Source: CAVPNY01 sp963706905
GTDB lineage: Bacteria; Chloroflexota; Anaerolineae; Anaerolineales; UBA4823
Reading direction: 5' to 3'
Length of the DNA stretch: 64,000 nucleotides
NCBI GenBank assembly: GCA_963706905.1
Contig: CAVPNY010000020.1
Span: forward strand, 62,001 to 126,000
Both the position numbers and the translations under genes were made by a program. The notes beneath the pieces are model-generated. The model saw nothing but the letters and a program-made list of their open reading frames with translations, was not told the origin of the DNA and did no database searches. Positions 8,017-15,880 of this stretch are shown one piece after another. How positions within the stretch are numbered: the first letter of the stretch is position 1; every line of letters begins with the position of its first letter.

Positions 8017-9144
8017 TCAGTCCAGACGCTTGCGGATGCGCAGCGCTGCCATACTCATCAGGGCAACGCCAAATATCGCCAGGGCGATCACATCGTTCCG
8101 GATGATCTCGATGCCCACACCTTTGAGCATCAATTCACGGATGATGTTCAGGAAATAACGCATCGGGATTGCGTAGGAAATCACCTGCAGCCAGACAGGC
8201 ATGTTGCTGATTGGAAAGAGAAAGCCCGAGAGGAAAATAGCGGGTATCAACATCATGTAGACAGTCATCAAGGCCTCTTGCTGGGTGTTGGCGATCGTGG
8301 AGACAAACAGGCCAATGCCTAAGCCTGAGAGCATGAACAGAGCCGAGACCATCCCGATGAGCAGCAGCGAGCCGCGAAGGGGCACGCTGAACCACAAGTG
8401 ACCAAGCGCGATCACTTCAAACGCGTCGAACAGGCCCAGGAAGACGTATGGCAGAATCTTGCCGACGACCAGCTCCCACGGACGGATGGGGGTGACGATG
8501 AGCTGCTCGATGGTGCCATGCTCGCGCTCACGCACCACGGAGCTGGCCGTTAGAATGGCGGTGATAGCGAACAGGATCATAGCGATCACGCCAGGGATCA
8601 TAAAGTAGGCCGTGATCATGTCGGGGTTATACCAGACTGTGGTGCGTACATCCACCGGCAGTTGCAGTCTTAGATTCATCCCGCTGCGCGCCAGCTTTTC
8701 TCCTAACAATTGGGTAGAATAACTCTGGGCGATCAACTGGGCAGAGGATAGGGCAGTGTTGGCGATGCTCGGATCGGACCCATCTACGATGAAGGCCACC
8801 TGGGCCTGACCCTCATTCAGCCGGGCGGCGTAATCGGGCGGGATAATCAGCCCGACACCTACATCGCCTTTCTCGATCAAGCTGCGCAGCTCGGCTTCGG
8901 AGTTTGCGGCATAGGCTACCTCAAAGTAATCCGCTGCGCGGAAAGCTTCCAGCAGGGCGCGGCCCTCAGCGCTGTGGCTCTGGTCGAAAACTGCCAGCGG
9001 TAGATCGTGCACATCGGTGGAGAAGATATAGCCCAACAGGAACAATTGCACCAGCGGCAGTACCAGAATCAGCCCGAGCATGCGCTTATCGCGGAATAAC
9101 TGGATAAACTCTTTGCGGATGATGGAGACCAAACGAGATGTCAT
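8017..9144 (-). CDS. ABC-2 type permease of the efflux system (YbhS/YbhR-like)
   Basis: This 375-residue protein has one N-terminal membrane helix (LGLILVLPLVQLFLLGYIF), a large extracytoplasmic domain of about 150 residues and five C-terminal helices around the ABC-2 signature VVREREHGTIEQLIVTP. That is the DrrB/YbhR topology. Only one permease gene is present where E. coli has two, so a homodimer is expected. Its ATG overlaps the TetR stop codon (ATGA), showing translational coupling with the regulator. It forms the channel for the ATPases and HlyD protein encoded downstream. Confidence 0.9.
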   Translation of the reverse strand: MTSRLVSIIRKEFIQLFRDKRMLGLILVLPLVQLFLLGYIFSTDVHDLPLAVFDQSHSAEGRALLEAFRAADYFEVAYAANSEAELRSLIEKGDVGVGLIIPPDYAARLNEGQAQVAFIVDGSDPSIANTALSSAQLIAQSYSTQLLGEKLARSGMNLRLQLPVDVRTTVWYNPDMITAYFMIPGVIAMILFAITAILTASSVVREREHGTIEQLIVTPIRPWELVVGKILPYVFLGLFDAFEVIALGHLWFSVPLRGSLLLIGMVSALFMLSGLGIGLFVSTIANTQQEALMTVYMMLIPAIFLSGFLFPISNMPVWLQVISYAIPMRYFLNIIRELMLKGVGIEIIRNDVIALAIFGVALMSMAALRIRKRLD

Positions 9145-9764
9145 AGGCGCTCCGGTGGCTGAGGGCTATTCAGATCGATGATTCCGTGCAGGAATATGTC
9201 AATGTACTGTTCTAACTCTACCCCCTCCATCTCCTGGATGGTGCCTGGGGTGACCAGGTTTTTTGCCAGATAATAGGCAAAGAACGTCCCCAGGAATACC
9301 TGCATGATCACCGGTAAGGGCAGGTCACGCAGCTCGTGCTCCCGGTCCTTGAAGCGCTGCAGTAACGGTGCGATCTGCGGGAAAACCGTCTGGAACAAGA
9401 GCGGAACGTGCTTACCCTTGAATTCGGAAAGCTCGATGAAGATCAGCTTGAGGAAATCGGGGCGCCGGCCCAATTCGGCGAGCAAAGTGCGCGCTCCGTT
9501 GAGGGCGAACGCCTCCATGGTCTCCCCAGGCGCTGCCTGCAGGATTTTAACCACCTGGCGGTAAGGGTGTTTCTCCACGAGGATTCGATCGAAGATCGCC
9601 TCTTTGCTATCAAAATGGTTATAGATTCCGCCTACTGCTATCCCAGTCCGCTGGGCGATCTGGCGCATCGAGGTGGCGTGAAAACCCTGCTCCAGGAACA
9701 GGCTGTAGGCCGCCTCGACGATGGCCTGGCTGGTACGTTCACCTTTGGATTGAGAATCGTTCAT
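9141..9764 (-). CDS. TetR family regulator of the efflux operon (CecR-like)
   Basis: This 207-residue repressor has an N-terminal TetR helix-turn-helix (TSMRQIAQRTGIAVGGIYNHFDSKEAIF, split here only by length) and an all-helical ligand domain. It heads the efflux operon, as CecR does for ybhGFSR. The start at 9764 is preferred: the longer frame would start inside a 16-bp palindrome at 9794-9809 that looks like the repressor's own operator. Binding there would block the whole operon until a drug-like ligand is sensed. Confidence 0.9.
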   Translation of the reverse strand: MNDSQSKGERTSQAIVEAAYSLFLEQGFHATSMRQIAQRTGIAVGGIYNHFDSKEAIFDRILVEKHPYRQVVKILQAAPGETMEAFALNGARTLLAELGRRPDFLKLIFIELSEFKGKHVPLLFQTVFPQIAPLLQRFKDREHELRDLPLPVIMQVFLGTFFAYYLAKNLVTPGTIQEMEGVELEQYIDIFLHGIIDLNSPQPPERL

Positions 9765-9793
9765 AGATCTGATCCCCGCTGGTACAAAAAAGA

Positions 9794-9809
9794 ATGAACA
9801 CTCGTTCAT
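9794..9809 (-). promoter_or_regulatory. TetR-type operator palindrome
   Basis: ATGAACACTCGTTCAT has perfect 6-bp arms (ATGAAC/GTTCAT) around 4 bp, 29 bp upstream of the regulator start. The GAAC...GTTC form is characteristic of many TetR-family operators, implying autoregulation. Confidence 0.75.
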
Positions 9810-9834
9810 ATTTTACTACAAAAAAAAGTACTGT

Positions 9835-10518
9835 TCAACCCGTTTCTTTTCCAAGTCTGCGGACTTCCCGTGTGGCAGTCGTTATATAGAAGAATACCAG
9901 CACCAGAAAGACGAAGCCTAGAGCCAGATCGTACAGGTTAAGTGTAAGTCGGCCCAGGGCACCCTGTTGCACAGGCCATTGCAGTGCACCAAAAAAGAAC
10001 ATGACGGTGTTCAGGAGCACAGCCAGGGCGCGTATTTCTGTCGGTCCGAGCTTGCTGTATGAAATCTTAAATTCATTGCTCACATAGGTGCGGATATAAG
10101 CTAACACCGACAACAGCAGATAACCCACTAAAGCCAGGCAAGCCATGTTAAAGCTGATGTAAGGGGATAAGCCCAGCCCAAAGAATATGATTACCTGAGT
10201 CGCGGCGTCCGTAGAGTGATCGATAAAGAATCCGTAAGCAGGTCGCTCGATCTTTCGGTAGCGCGCCAAAGTGCCATCCAGGCTGTCGCCATACCAATTG
10301 ACGAGGAAACCGAAGCTGGCCAGCCAGAAAAAGCCAGGGTGGAGATTGCTGAGGAGATACCCAAGAAAGATGATCACACCGCCCAGGACGCCGATGGTCG
10401 TGCAAATATTGGGAGTCATCCAGGTGGGCGCGTGCGCCGCCAGCCATCTTAAAGCTGGACGCTCCAGCGGACCCAGGAAAATATCATTGATGCGAGTATG
10501 ATCGGGGGGATTTGTCAT
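9835..10518 (-). CDS. CDP-alcohol phosphatidyltransferase family protein
   Basis: This 227-residue integral membrane enzyme has the complete CDP-alcohol phosphotransferase motif: DSLDGTLAR, a spacer, then GFFIDHSTD, giving D-x2-D-G-x2-A-R-x8-G-x3-D-x3-D with the four metal-binding aspartates. Six hydrophobic segments are visible. It swaps the CMP of a CDP-lipid for an alcohol such as glycerol-3-phosphate or inositol-phosphate. GGAGA lies 7 nt before the ATG. The gene follows a lipid-A-acyltransferase-type gene by 40 nt; the same pairing occurs in the mycobacterial pgsA1-patA-pimA locus, so a role in an inositol or glycolipid is possible but unproven. Confidence 0.85.
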   Translation of the reverse strand: MTNPPDHTRINDIFLGPLERPALRWLAAHAPTWMTPNICTTIGVLGGVIIFLGYLLSNLHPGFFWLASFGFLVNWYGDSLDGTLARYRKIERPAYGFFIDHSTDAATQVIIFFGLGLSPYISFNMACLALVGYLLLSVLAYIRTYVSNEFKISYSKLGPTEIRALAVLLNTVMFFFGALQWPVQQGALGRLTLNLYDLALGFVFLVLVFFYITTATREVRRLGKETG

Positions 10519-10558
10519 GGATCTTTCTCCACTGACACTGATTATCCACTCAGCGTAT

Positions 10559-11470
10559 CTAATTTGGTACCCGGTCAATTGCCTCAGGCCAGACCGGCAG
10601 TGTGATCACCCACTGTTGGGGAGATTGCCGGATGAAAGACTCAGCAGTGGAGAGCACTTTTTCGGCGTTCTTGACCAATTCCTGCTCCCGGTCTGGATAA
10701 GAATCCATCTCAATCGGGGGCGAGATAATAACATGGTAAAGACCATCATCTTCCAGCCGGCTGATCACCACCCTCACCGGCACCTGCGCCTTCAACGCCA
10801 GGTATATATGGTGGGTAGGCAGCCTGGCTGGCTGGCCAAAGAAGCGCAGGGTTACCTGGCTATCTGGCAGGGGGCGATCGATGCCCGTGGCAACCAGCCC
10901 GCCTTGCTGCAGATAGCGGATCGCTTGGCGCAATCCACTCACCGAGCCGGGCACCAGGTTCATGCCGGTTTTTTTACGAATCTCAAACTCAAGCTGCCGC
11001 CCGCCTTCTGGATTTGGGATGGTCAGCACCAGTGGTTTTACCAGGTTTGAACAGATCCATTGTAAAGCCAGATCGAAGCTGCTCAGATGCAGCCCGACGA
11101 CGACCAGGCCGCGCTGGTCAAATTCGGGGCGGTGAAGGATAGGCTGGGCTGAAGGATCAATGACAAACATCCGCCCGGTTGCTTCAGAATCCTGGACATA
11201 ATGGTAAAGCTCATAAATGGAGCGAGCAGCGTTGCGGAAAACACTCCGCACTGCCTGGTTCAGCATGTCTGGAGATTGCTGTTCACCTCCCACCACCCAC
11301 TGGTTGGCGCGCACTGCTCTTACCGCTTCCGAGTGCCGCCGTGACGAAATCCAACGCGCAGCCACTGCGGCGATTGCATATCCCAGCCAAGGCGGGGCGG
11401 CACGCGCCAGGGTAGCTGCCAGGTTTAAACCAGACTGGCTGTTAATCACACGCTCGATGCGGGCAGTCAT
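10559..11470 (-). CDS. LpxL/PatA-type lipid acyltransferase
   Basis: This 303-residue protein belongs to the HtrB/LpxL superfamily of membrane-associated acyltransferases. The HX4D catalytic motif is intact in GLHLSSFDLAL. In Gram-negatives these enzymes acylate lipid A; in Actinobacteria the homologue PatA acylates phosphatidylinositol mannosides. Because the neighbour is a CDP-alcohol phosphotransferase and no lipid A gene is nearby, a PatA-like glycolipid role is the better guess. The ATG at 11470 is preferred over an upstream TTG at 11494. No Shine-Dalgarno is present, and a TATACT box 6 nt before the ATG suggests a leaderless or near-leaderless mRNA. Confidence 0.8.
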   Translation of the reverse strand: MTARIERVINSQSGLNLAATLARAAPPWLGYAIAAVAARWISSRRHSEAVRAVRANQWVVGGEQQSPDMLNQAVRSVFRNAARSIYELYHYVQDSEATGRMFVIDPSAQPILHRPEFDQRGLVVVGLHLSSFDLALQWICSNLVKPLVLTIPNPEGGRQLEFEIRKKTGMNLVPGSVSGLRQAIRYLQQGGLVATGIDRPLPDSQVTLRFFGQPARLPTHHIYLALKAQVPVRVVISRLEDDGLYHVIISPPIEMDSYPDREQELVKNAEKVLSTAESFIRQSPQQWVITLPVWPEAIDRVPN

Positions 11471-11535
11471 GCGATGAGTATAATAATAGCACAACTATCA
11501 AACCATGAGGCGTTCAGCATCGAAATGACCCGAAT

Positions 11536-12807
11536 ATGATCGATAAATCTGTCATGAAACACCTGCGCATCAGCAATCTTCTCGCCCTCAATAGTTACTG
11601 GTTTGGCATCTCCTTCATGTGGAACAGCCTGCATGTGATCATCCTGCCAGCTGTTCTGCTGGGGATGGTCTCGGAAGCCTACAAAAACACTGTCCTGGGC
11701 TTGCTGACAATGGCGGGATTGATCATCGCCATGATCGTCCAGCCGCTGGCAGGGGCGGCCAGTGACGGCTGGGTCTCACGCTGGGGGCGGCGGCGACCTT
11801 TAATCTTGATCGGCAGCAGCCTGGATTATCTTTTCCTGATCCTGCTTGCCTGGGCTGGCGGGCTGGGCTGGCTGGCGCTGGGCTATCTGGGATTGCAGCT
11901 CACCTCGAATCTGGCCCACGGCGCGGCGCAGGGGTTGATCCCTGACTTGGTCCCTCCGCAGCAGACCGGGCGGGCCAGCGCGGTGAAGAACCTGATCGAT
12001 ATGACCGGGCTGATCGTGTCATCCCTGCTAGTTGGCCGCCTGCTGGCGCCGGGCGTGGTTCAACCGGTAGCGCCGGTGGTTGCCATTGGGTTCGTGCTGG
12101 GGGTGGTTACGCTGATCACGCTGCTCGGGGTGCGTGAAGCCTCGGCGCTCCGCTCGGGTGGATCGCAAAGGCTGCGCCAGCAGATGGGGGGATTCATTGC
12201 CTCCTTGCGCCCAGCCCTCCAACCGCCTTTTGGGCAGATAGTGCTGTCGCGTTTTCTGTTCTTGATCGGGATCTATGGCATCCAGGTCTTTGCTCAATAT
12301 TATGTTCGGGATGTGCTGGGGGCGGATAATCCGATTCAGCTGACCGGCGATCTGCTGGCCGCGATAACCCTCTCGCTGGTGGTGTTCGCCCTGGCCGGCG
12401 GCTGGCTGGGAGACCGCATTGGGCACCGCCGGGTGCAGCTCATCGCCAGCGGGATTGGAGTGCTGGGCTGTCTGCTGCTGAATTGGGCGCGCACCCCAGC
12501 CCTGCTGCTGGCCATCGGTGTTGTCCTGGGGGTGGGCATTGGATTGTTCTTGACCTCCAACTGGGCGCTGGCCATCCAGCATGCTCCCCTGGATCAGGCT
12601 GCCAAATTTATGGGGCTGACCAATCTGGCGACTGCCGGGGCGGGCGCGCTCAGCCGGCTGCAAGGGCCTTTGATCGATGGGTTGAATGCAGCGCGGCCGG
12701 GGGCATGGTGGGGGTATACGGTGTTGTTCCTGGTAGCGGCGCTGGGGATTGTGCTGAGCGCCTGGGTGCTGGGAAAGATCAAGCCATCGGGGAAGGGGCT
12801 GGTATAA
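11536..12807 (+). CDS. MFS transporter (GPH/sucrose-transporter-like)
   Basis: This 423-residue protein has about 12 membrane segments and the MFS loop motif AGAASDGWVSRWGRRRPLI, where the RWGRRRP wording is typical of the GPH cation symporter and SLC45-like sugar carriers. The second half repeats the loop as GGWLGDRIGHRRVQL. A sugar substrate is plausible because glycogen synthase follows 9 nt later, but it is not established. An alternative start is the ATG at 11554. It is transcribed divergently from the acyltransferase gene. Confidence 0.85.
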   Translation: MIDKSVMKHLRISNLLALNSYWFGISFMWNSLHVIILPAVLLGMVSEAYKNTVLGLLTMAGLIIAMIVQPLAGAASDGWVSRWGRRRPLILIGSSLDYLFLILLAWAGGLGWLALGYLGLQLTSNLAHGAAQGLIPDLVPPQQTGRASAVKNLIDMTGLIVSSLLVGRLLAPGVVQPVAPVVAIGFVLGVVTLITLLGVREASALRSGGSQRLRQQMGGFIASLRPALQPPFGQIVLSRFLFLIGIYGIQVFAQYYVRDVLGADNPIQLTGDLLAAITLSLVVFALAGGWLGDRIGHRRVQLIASGIGVLGCLLLNWARTPALLLAIGVVLGVGIGLFLTSNWALAIQHAPLDQAAKFMGLTNLATAGAGALSRLQGPLIDGLNAARPGAWWGYTVLFLVAALGIVLSAWVLGKIKPSGKGLV

Positions 12808-12808
12808 T
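12803..12808 (+). promoter_or_regulatory. -10 box for a leaderless glgA transcript
   Basis: TATAAT lies inside the end of the MFS gene and is followed after 8 nt by the GTG start of glycogen synthase. No convincing -35 box and no ribosome binding site are seen, which suits initiation at the start codon itself. Confidence 0.45.
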
Positions 12809-12816
12809 CCCTCCCT

Positions 12817-13767
12817 GTGAAACCGCTTAAAATCGTCCATATTGCCTCCGAATGCGCGCCGTTCGCCAAGACCGGCGGCCTGGCGGACGTGGTGCCGGCC
12901 CTGGCTAAAGCCCTGCGGGGCCAGGGGCATGACGCCATCGTCATCTTGCCCAAGTATGCCTTTATTGATTACAGCCATTACAACCTGCGTCCGTTCCTGG
13001 CTCCCATGGGAGTCTGGATGGGCGACGGCGAGGAGTGGTGCGCGGTTCACACCACAGACTATAACGGGCTGCCGGTTTACTTCATCGAGTCGCATAAATA
13101 TTTCGACCGCTTCGGGCTGTATCACGACGCCGATTTCAACGACTACCAGGATAACCCGCGCCGCTTCGGATTCTTCAGCCGGGCAGCGTTACAACTGTGC
13201 CGCGATATGGGCTTTGCCCCGGATATTGTGCATGCTCATGACTGGCAGGCAGCCCTGGCGCCGGCTTATCTGAAGATCTGGCATTGGAATGATGTCCTGT
13301 TGGGTAACGCTGCCAGCGTCCTGACTATCCACAACATCGCTTATCAAGGGGTTTACAGCGCCTCCGATTACAACTACCTGGGTTTACAGTGGGCCAATTT
13401 CACGCCGGAGAAGTTGGAGGATCACGGGAAGGTCAATTTCCTCAAAGGTGGGCTGTACTACGCCGATATGGCCAATACAGTCAGTCCGAATTATGCCCGT
13501 GAGACGCGCACGCCGCAGGGCGCATTTGGGCTGGCGCCCTTTCTGAACAACAAGGGGGAGAATTACACCGGCATATTAAACGGCGTGGACTACGATGAGT
13601 GGGACCCGCGTATCGACCAGCTGATCCCAGCAAACTTCTCTCCCCAAGATATGGCGGGAAAGGTAGTTTGTAAGGCGGCTCTGCAGCGGCGTTTTGGGCT
13701 GCAAGAAGATCTGGATGTTCCGATCTGTGGCCTCGATCAGCCGATTCGTCTCCCAGAAAGGGCTTGA
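12817..13767 (+). CDS. glgA: Glycogen synthase GlgA, N-terminal part (frameshifted)
   Basis: GlgA (GT5 family) adds glucose from ADP-glucose to growing alpha-1,4-glucan. This frame has the ADP-glucose-binding KTGGLADVVPALAKAL near residue 19, the HAHDWQAALAP motif and the linker to the C-terminal Rossmann domain. It then runs off into nonsense after VPICG. The plus-one frame resumes with ISRFVSQKG and ends at 14296. The combined span of 1480 nt equals 493 codons plus one base, the normal GlgA length. One extra base near 13732 explains the split. The start is GTG. Phosphofructokinase follows, so this is a central carbon-storage neighbourhood. Confidence 0.9.
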   Translation: MKPLKIVHIASECAPFAKTGGLADVVPALAKALRGQGHDAIVILPKYAFIDYSHYNLRPFLAPMGVWMGDGEEWCAVHTTDYNGLPVYFIESHKYFDRFGLYHDADFNDYQDNPRRFGFFSRAALQLCRDMGFAPDIVHAHDWQAALAPAYLKIWHWNDVLLGNAASVLTIHNIAYQGVYSASDYNYLGLQWANFTPEKLEDHGKVNFLKGGLYYADMANTVSPNYARETRTPQGAFGLAPFLNNKGENYTGILNGVDYDEWDPRIDQLIPANFSPQDMAGKVVCKAALQRRFGLQEDLDVPICGLDQPIRLPERA

Positions 13768-14296
13768 CCAGTTCGCTCAGGTGGTGGGTAGCATTCTGGA
13801 CAACATGCGCATCCAGGTGGTAGTTCTGGGGGCAGGAGACAAAGGGCTGGAGTATTTCTATGGTGGTCTGCCAGGCCGCTACCCGGGACGGGCAGGATCT
13901 TTTATCGGTTATAACAACGAGCTGTCACATTGGATCGAGGCTGGAGCGGATTTCTTCATCATGCCATCCATGTTTGAGCCATGCGGGTTAAATCAGATCT
14001 ATTCGTTGCGTTACGGGACGCTGCCGATTGTGCGTGCTACCGGCGGGCTGGATGACACAGTCCAGCAGTATGAGGAAGCCAGTGGGAACGGCACCGGTTT
14101 CAAGTTTTGGGAACCCAGCCCGGCGGCGATTTACTACTCGATTGGCTGGGCGGTAAGTACTTATTTTGATCGCCCGATGCATATGCATAAGATGATCCAG
14201 ACTGCGATGCGGCAAGATTATTCCTGGCAGCATAGCGCCAGTGAGTATGTGCAGGTATACGAGAAGGCACTGGCGAATAAACAGGCTTTGCTGTAA
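13694..14296 (+). CDS. glgA: Glycogen synthase GlgA, C-terminal part (frameshifted)
   Basis: This is the second Rossmann domain of the gene begun at 12817. It holds SRFVSQKGLDQF, FIMPSMFEPCGLNQIYSLRYG (the GT-B acidic-residue region, cited here as FEPCGLNQIY) and ATGGLDDTV. The apparent start at 13694 lies inside the overlap and is probably not used; genuine translation would come through the frameshift site. Confidence 0.85.
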   Translation: MGCKKIWMFRSVASISRFVSQKGLDQFAQVVGSILDNMRIQVVVLGAGDKGLEYFYGGLPGRYPGRAGSFIGYNNELSHWIEAGADFFIMPSMFEPCGLNQIYSLRYGTLPIVRATGGLDDTVQQYEEASGNGTGFKFWEPSPAAIYYSIGWAVSTYFDRPMHMHKMIQTAMRQDYSWQHSASEYVQVYEKALANKQALL

Positions 14297-14446
14297 GTAA
14301 AAAGAATCTCAGAGATCACAAAGAAATGATCCTTTTCAACAATTCAATTGTGCCGGACATATCCTGGAAATAATAAGAACATCGACAAAGGTATTGATGA
14401 AATCCTATATTCAATGTAATTCAGCATCTATTTGTTGAGAAAGGCG

Positions 14447-15553
14447 ATGATGATGACAGATCGCATCGGCATTCTCACTGGCGGGGGGGATTGCCCCGGG
14501 TTGAATGCTGTGATCCGGGCGGTAGTCAAGGCGGCCGCGCGGCATGGTTGGGAAACGATCGGTATCGAGGACGGTTTCGAAGGATTACTAGAGCCGCCCC
14601 GTTACCGCAAACTGGCAGTCAGCGATTTGAACGGGCTGCTGTTCCGAGGTGGAACAATCCTTGGCACAACCAATCGCGGTGTGTTCACCACCAAGGTCGG
14701 CATCGGCGAAATACGCCGAGTACCCGAGGCAATCCTGGCACAGGCGAAAAACTCGATTGAAAGCCTGGGGCTACGTTGCCTGGTGGTGGTGGGCGGGGAT
14801 GGTTCGCTGACCATCGCCCAGCAGCTTCACGAATATGGTGTCCCTGTGGTGGGTATACCTAAGACAATTGATAATGACCTGGAAGCTACCCAAGTGACCT
14901 TTGGGTTTGATTCTGCGGTAGCCTGCGCGGTGGAAGCCCTTGATCGTTTGCACACCACAGCCCAAAGTCTCGGGCGGGCCATGGTGTTGGAGGTGATGGG
15001 ACGCTATGCGGGCTGGATCGCGATTCACGCCGGGCTGGCTGGCGGCGCGGATGTGATCCTCTTACCCGAGATGCCATTCAATTACGAGAGCATCCTGGCA
15101 AAGATCATCGACCGACGCCGGGAAGGCAAAGACTTCACAGTGCTGATCGTATCGGAAGGAGCTCATCAGCAGGGCGGGGAGTATGTCACCCAGGGACCTG
15201 CTGAATTGAATGGGGAGGTTCGCCTGGGTGGGATAGGTAGCCAGGTAGCGGAGGAGATCGAGCGGCGTACCGGGCAAGAGAGTCGGGCAGTTGTGCTGGG
15301 ATACCTGCAGCGTGGTGGGATGCCCACACCTGTTGACCGGCAGCTTTGTACTCGTTTTGGGGTCAGTGCGGTGGATTTCATTGCTTGTGAAAGGTTTGGT
15401 TGCATGACCGCCCTGCAAAACCAGGAGATCTGTCCTGTTACGATCAAAGAGGCCGTTGGCAGGCTGCGCACGGTACCGCCAGAGGGGGAGCTGGTGCGTA
15501 CAGCGCGAGCGTTAGGGATCAGCTTCGGGTGCGAGGTTGCTTCCATAGATTGA
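14447..15553 (+). CDS. pfkA: 6-phosphofructokinase
   Basis: This 368-residue phosphofructokinase has the nucleotide-binding GGGDCPGLNAVIRAVV, the phosphate-binding GGDGSL, the catalytic PKTIDNDL, VEVMGR-type VLEVMGRYAGW and EGAHQQGGEY substrate loop. It makes fructose 1,6-bisphosphate. At the phosphoryl-donor positions (E. coli numbering 104 and 124) it has Gly and Lys. Gly104 favours ATP while Lys124 is the pyrophosphate-type residue, a combination known in group III enzymes, so ATP is more likely but not certain. Three consecutive ATGs (14447, 14450, 14453) follow GAGAAAGG; an upstream TTG is unlikely. Confidence 0.93.
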   Translation: MMMTDRIGILTGGGDCPGLNAVIRAVVKAAARHGWETIGIEDGFEGLLEPPRYRKLAVSDLNGLLFRGGTILGTTNRGVFTTKVGIGEIRRVPEAILAQAKNSIESLGLRCLVVVGGDGSLTIAQQLHEYGVPVVGIPKTIDNDLEATQVTFGFDSAVACAVEALDRLHTTAQSLGRAMVLEVMGRYAGWIAIHAGLAGGADVILLPEMPFNYESILAKIIDRRREGKDFTVLIVSEGAHQQGGEYVTQGPAELNGEVRLGGIGSQVAEEIERRTGQESRAVVLGYLQRGGMPTPVDRQLCTRFGVSAVDFIACERFGCMTALQNQEICPVTIKEAVGRLRTVPPEGELVRTARALGISFGCEVASID

Positions 15554-15621
15554 CAAGCCTCTTTTGGGGATATGTATTATGGCCAGTGGAGATAGCACGT
15601 GCCTTGGAAGCACGCTGGCAA

Positions 15622-15638
15622 TTGTGACGAGTTCACAA
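15622..15638. promoter_or_regulatory. Crp/Fnr-like palindrome
   Basis: TTGTGACGAGTTCACAA has perfect 6-bp arms with a 5-bp spacer, close to the TGTGA-N6-TCACA of CRP sites but one base shorter inside. It lies about 50 bp upstream of the extended -10 box at 15686. Confidence 0.35.
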
Positions 15639-15685
15639 AATGCCGATCAAAAACTTTTTTATTATGTGCGGGGGTATAACAAATT

Positions 15686-15694
15686 TGGTACAAT
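15686..15694 (+). promoter_or_regulatory. Extended -10 promoter of the truncated clostripain-like gene
   Basis: TTTGGTACAAT contains an extended -10 (TGGTACAAT). Nearly the same TTTGATACAAT stands at 28019-28029 before the intact clostripain gene, so promoter and N-terminus were duplicated together. Confidence 0.5.
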
Positions 15695-15751
15695 GTTTTT
15701 GGCCGAAAGGTTTTCGAAATTGCCGCCGAAATAACACGAAGGATGGTTCAA

Positions 15752-15880
15752 ATGCAACTTCGTTGGATTTATGAATTTCAAGGAACAAGCCTATTCCAGT
15801 CGCTGCGCTTTGCGCCAGTGCTGGTCTCCGATCGGCCTTCCGAGGCGATCACCTCTCAACCCGTACCTATATTTGCAATC
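15752..15880 (+). pseudogene. N-terminal remnant of a clostripain-family protease paralogue
   Basis: About 43 codons starting MQLRWIYEFQGTSLFQ match the N-terminus of the intact clostripain gene at 28089 (shared elements LFQ, FAPV-VSD, P-E-I and PV-F). The upstream sequences also align (AATTTG-TACAATG and AAGGATGG before the ATG). Homology stops at about 15865-15885, where the reading frame enters DNA antisense to the end of the dehydrogenase gene. The open frame runs on to 15946 without recognisable sequence. This is the left edge of the AT-rich catabolic island, so the rest of this paralogue was lost or replaced there. Confidence 0.65.

Noticed and set aside
12028..13125. Open frame of 365 codons on the minus strand.
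   Set aside because: Shadow of the MFS and glgA genes; composition is Gln/Pro/Arg-rich without any domain.
15565..15650. tRNA-like stretch with a perfect 5-bp/7-nt anticodon-arm shape (CGTGC CTTGGAA GCACG) and a later TTC.
   Set aside because: No pairing acceptor stem, the D-arm pairs poorly and the T-arm has no 3' half; spacing to TTC is too long. At most a degenerate remnant, not called as a tRNA.
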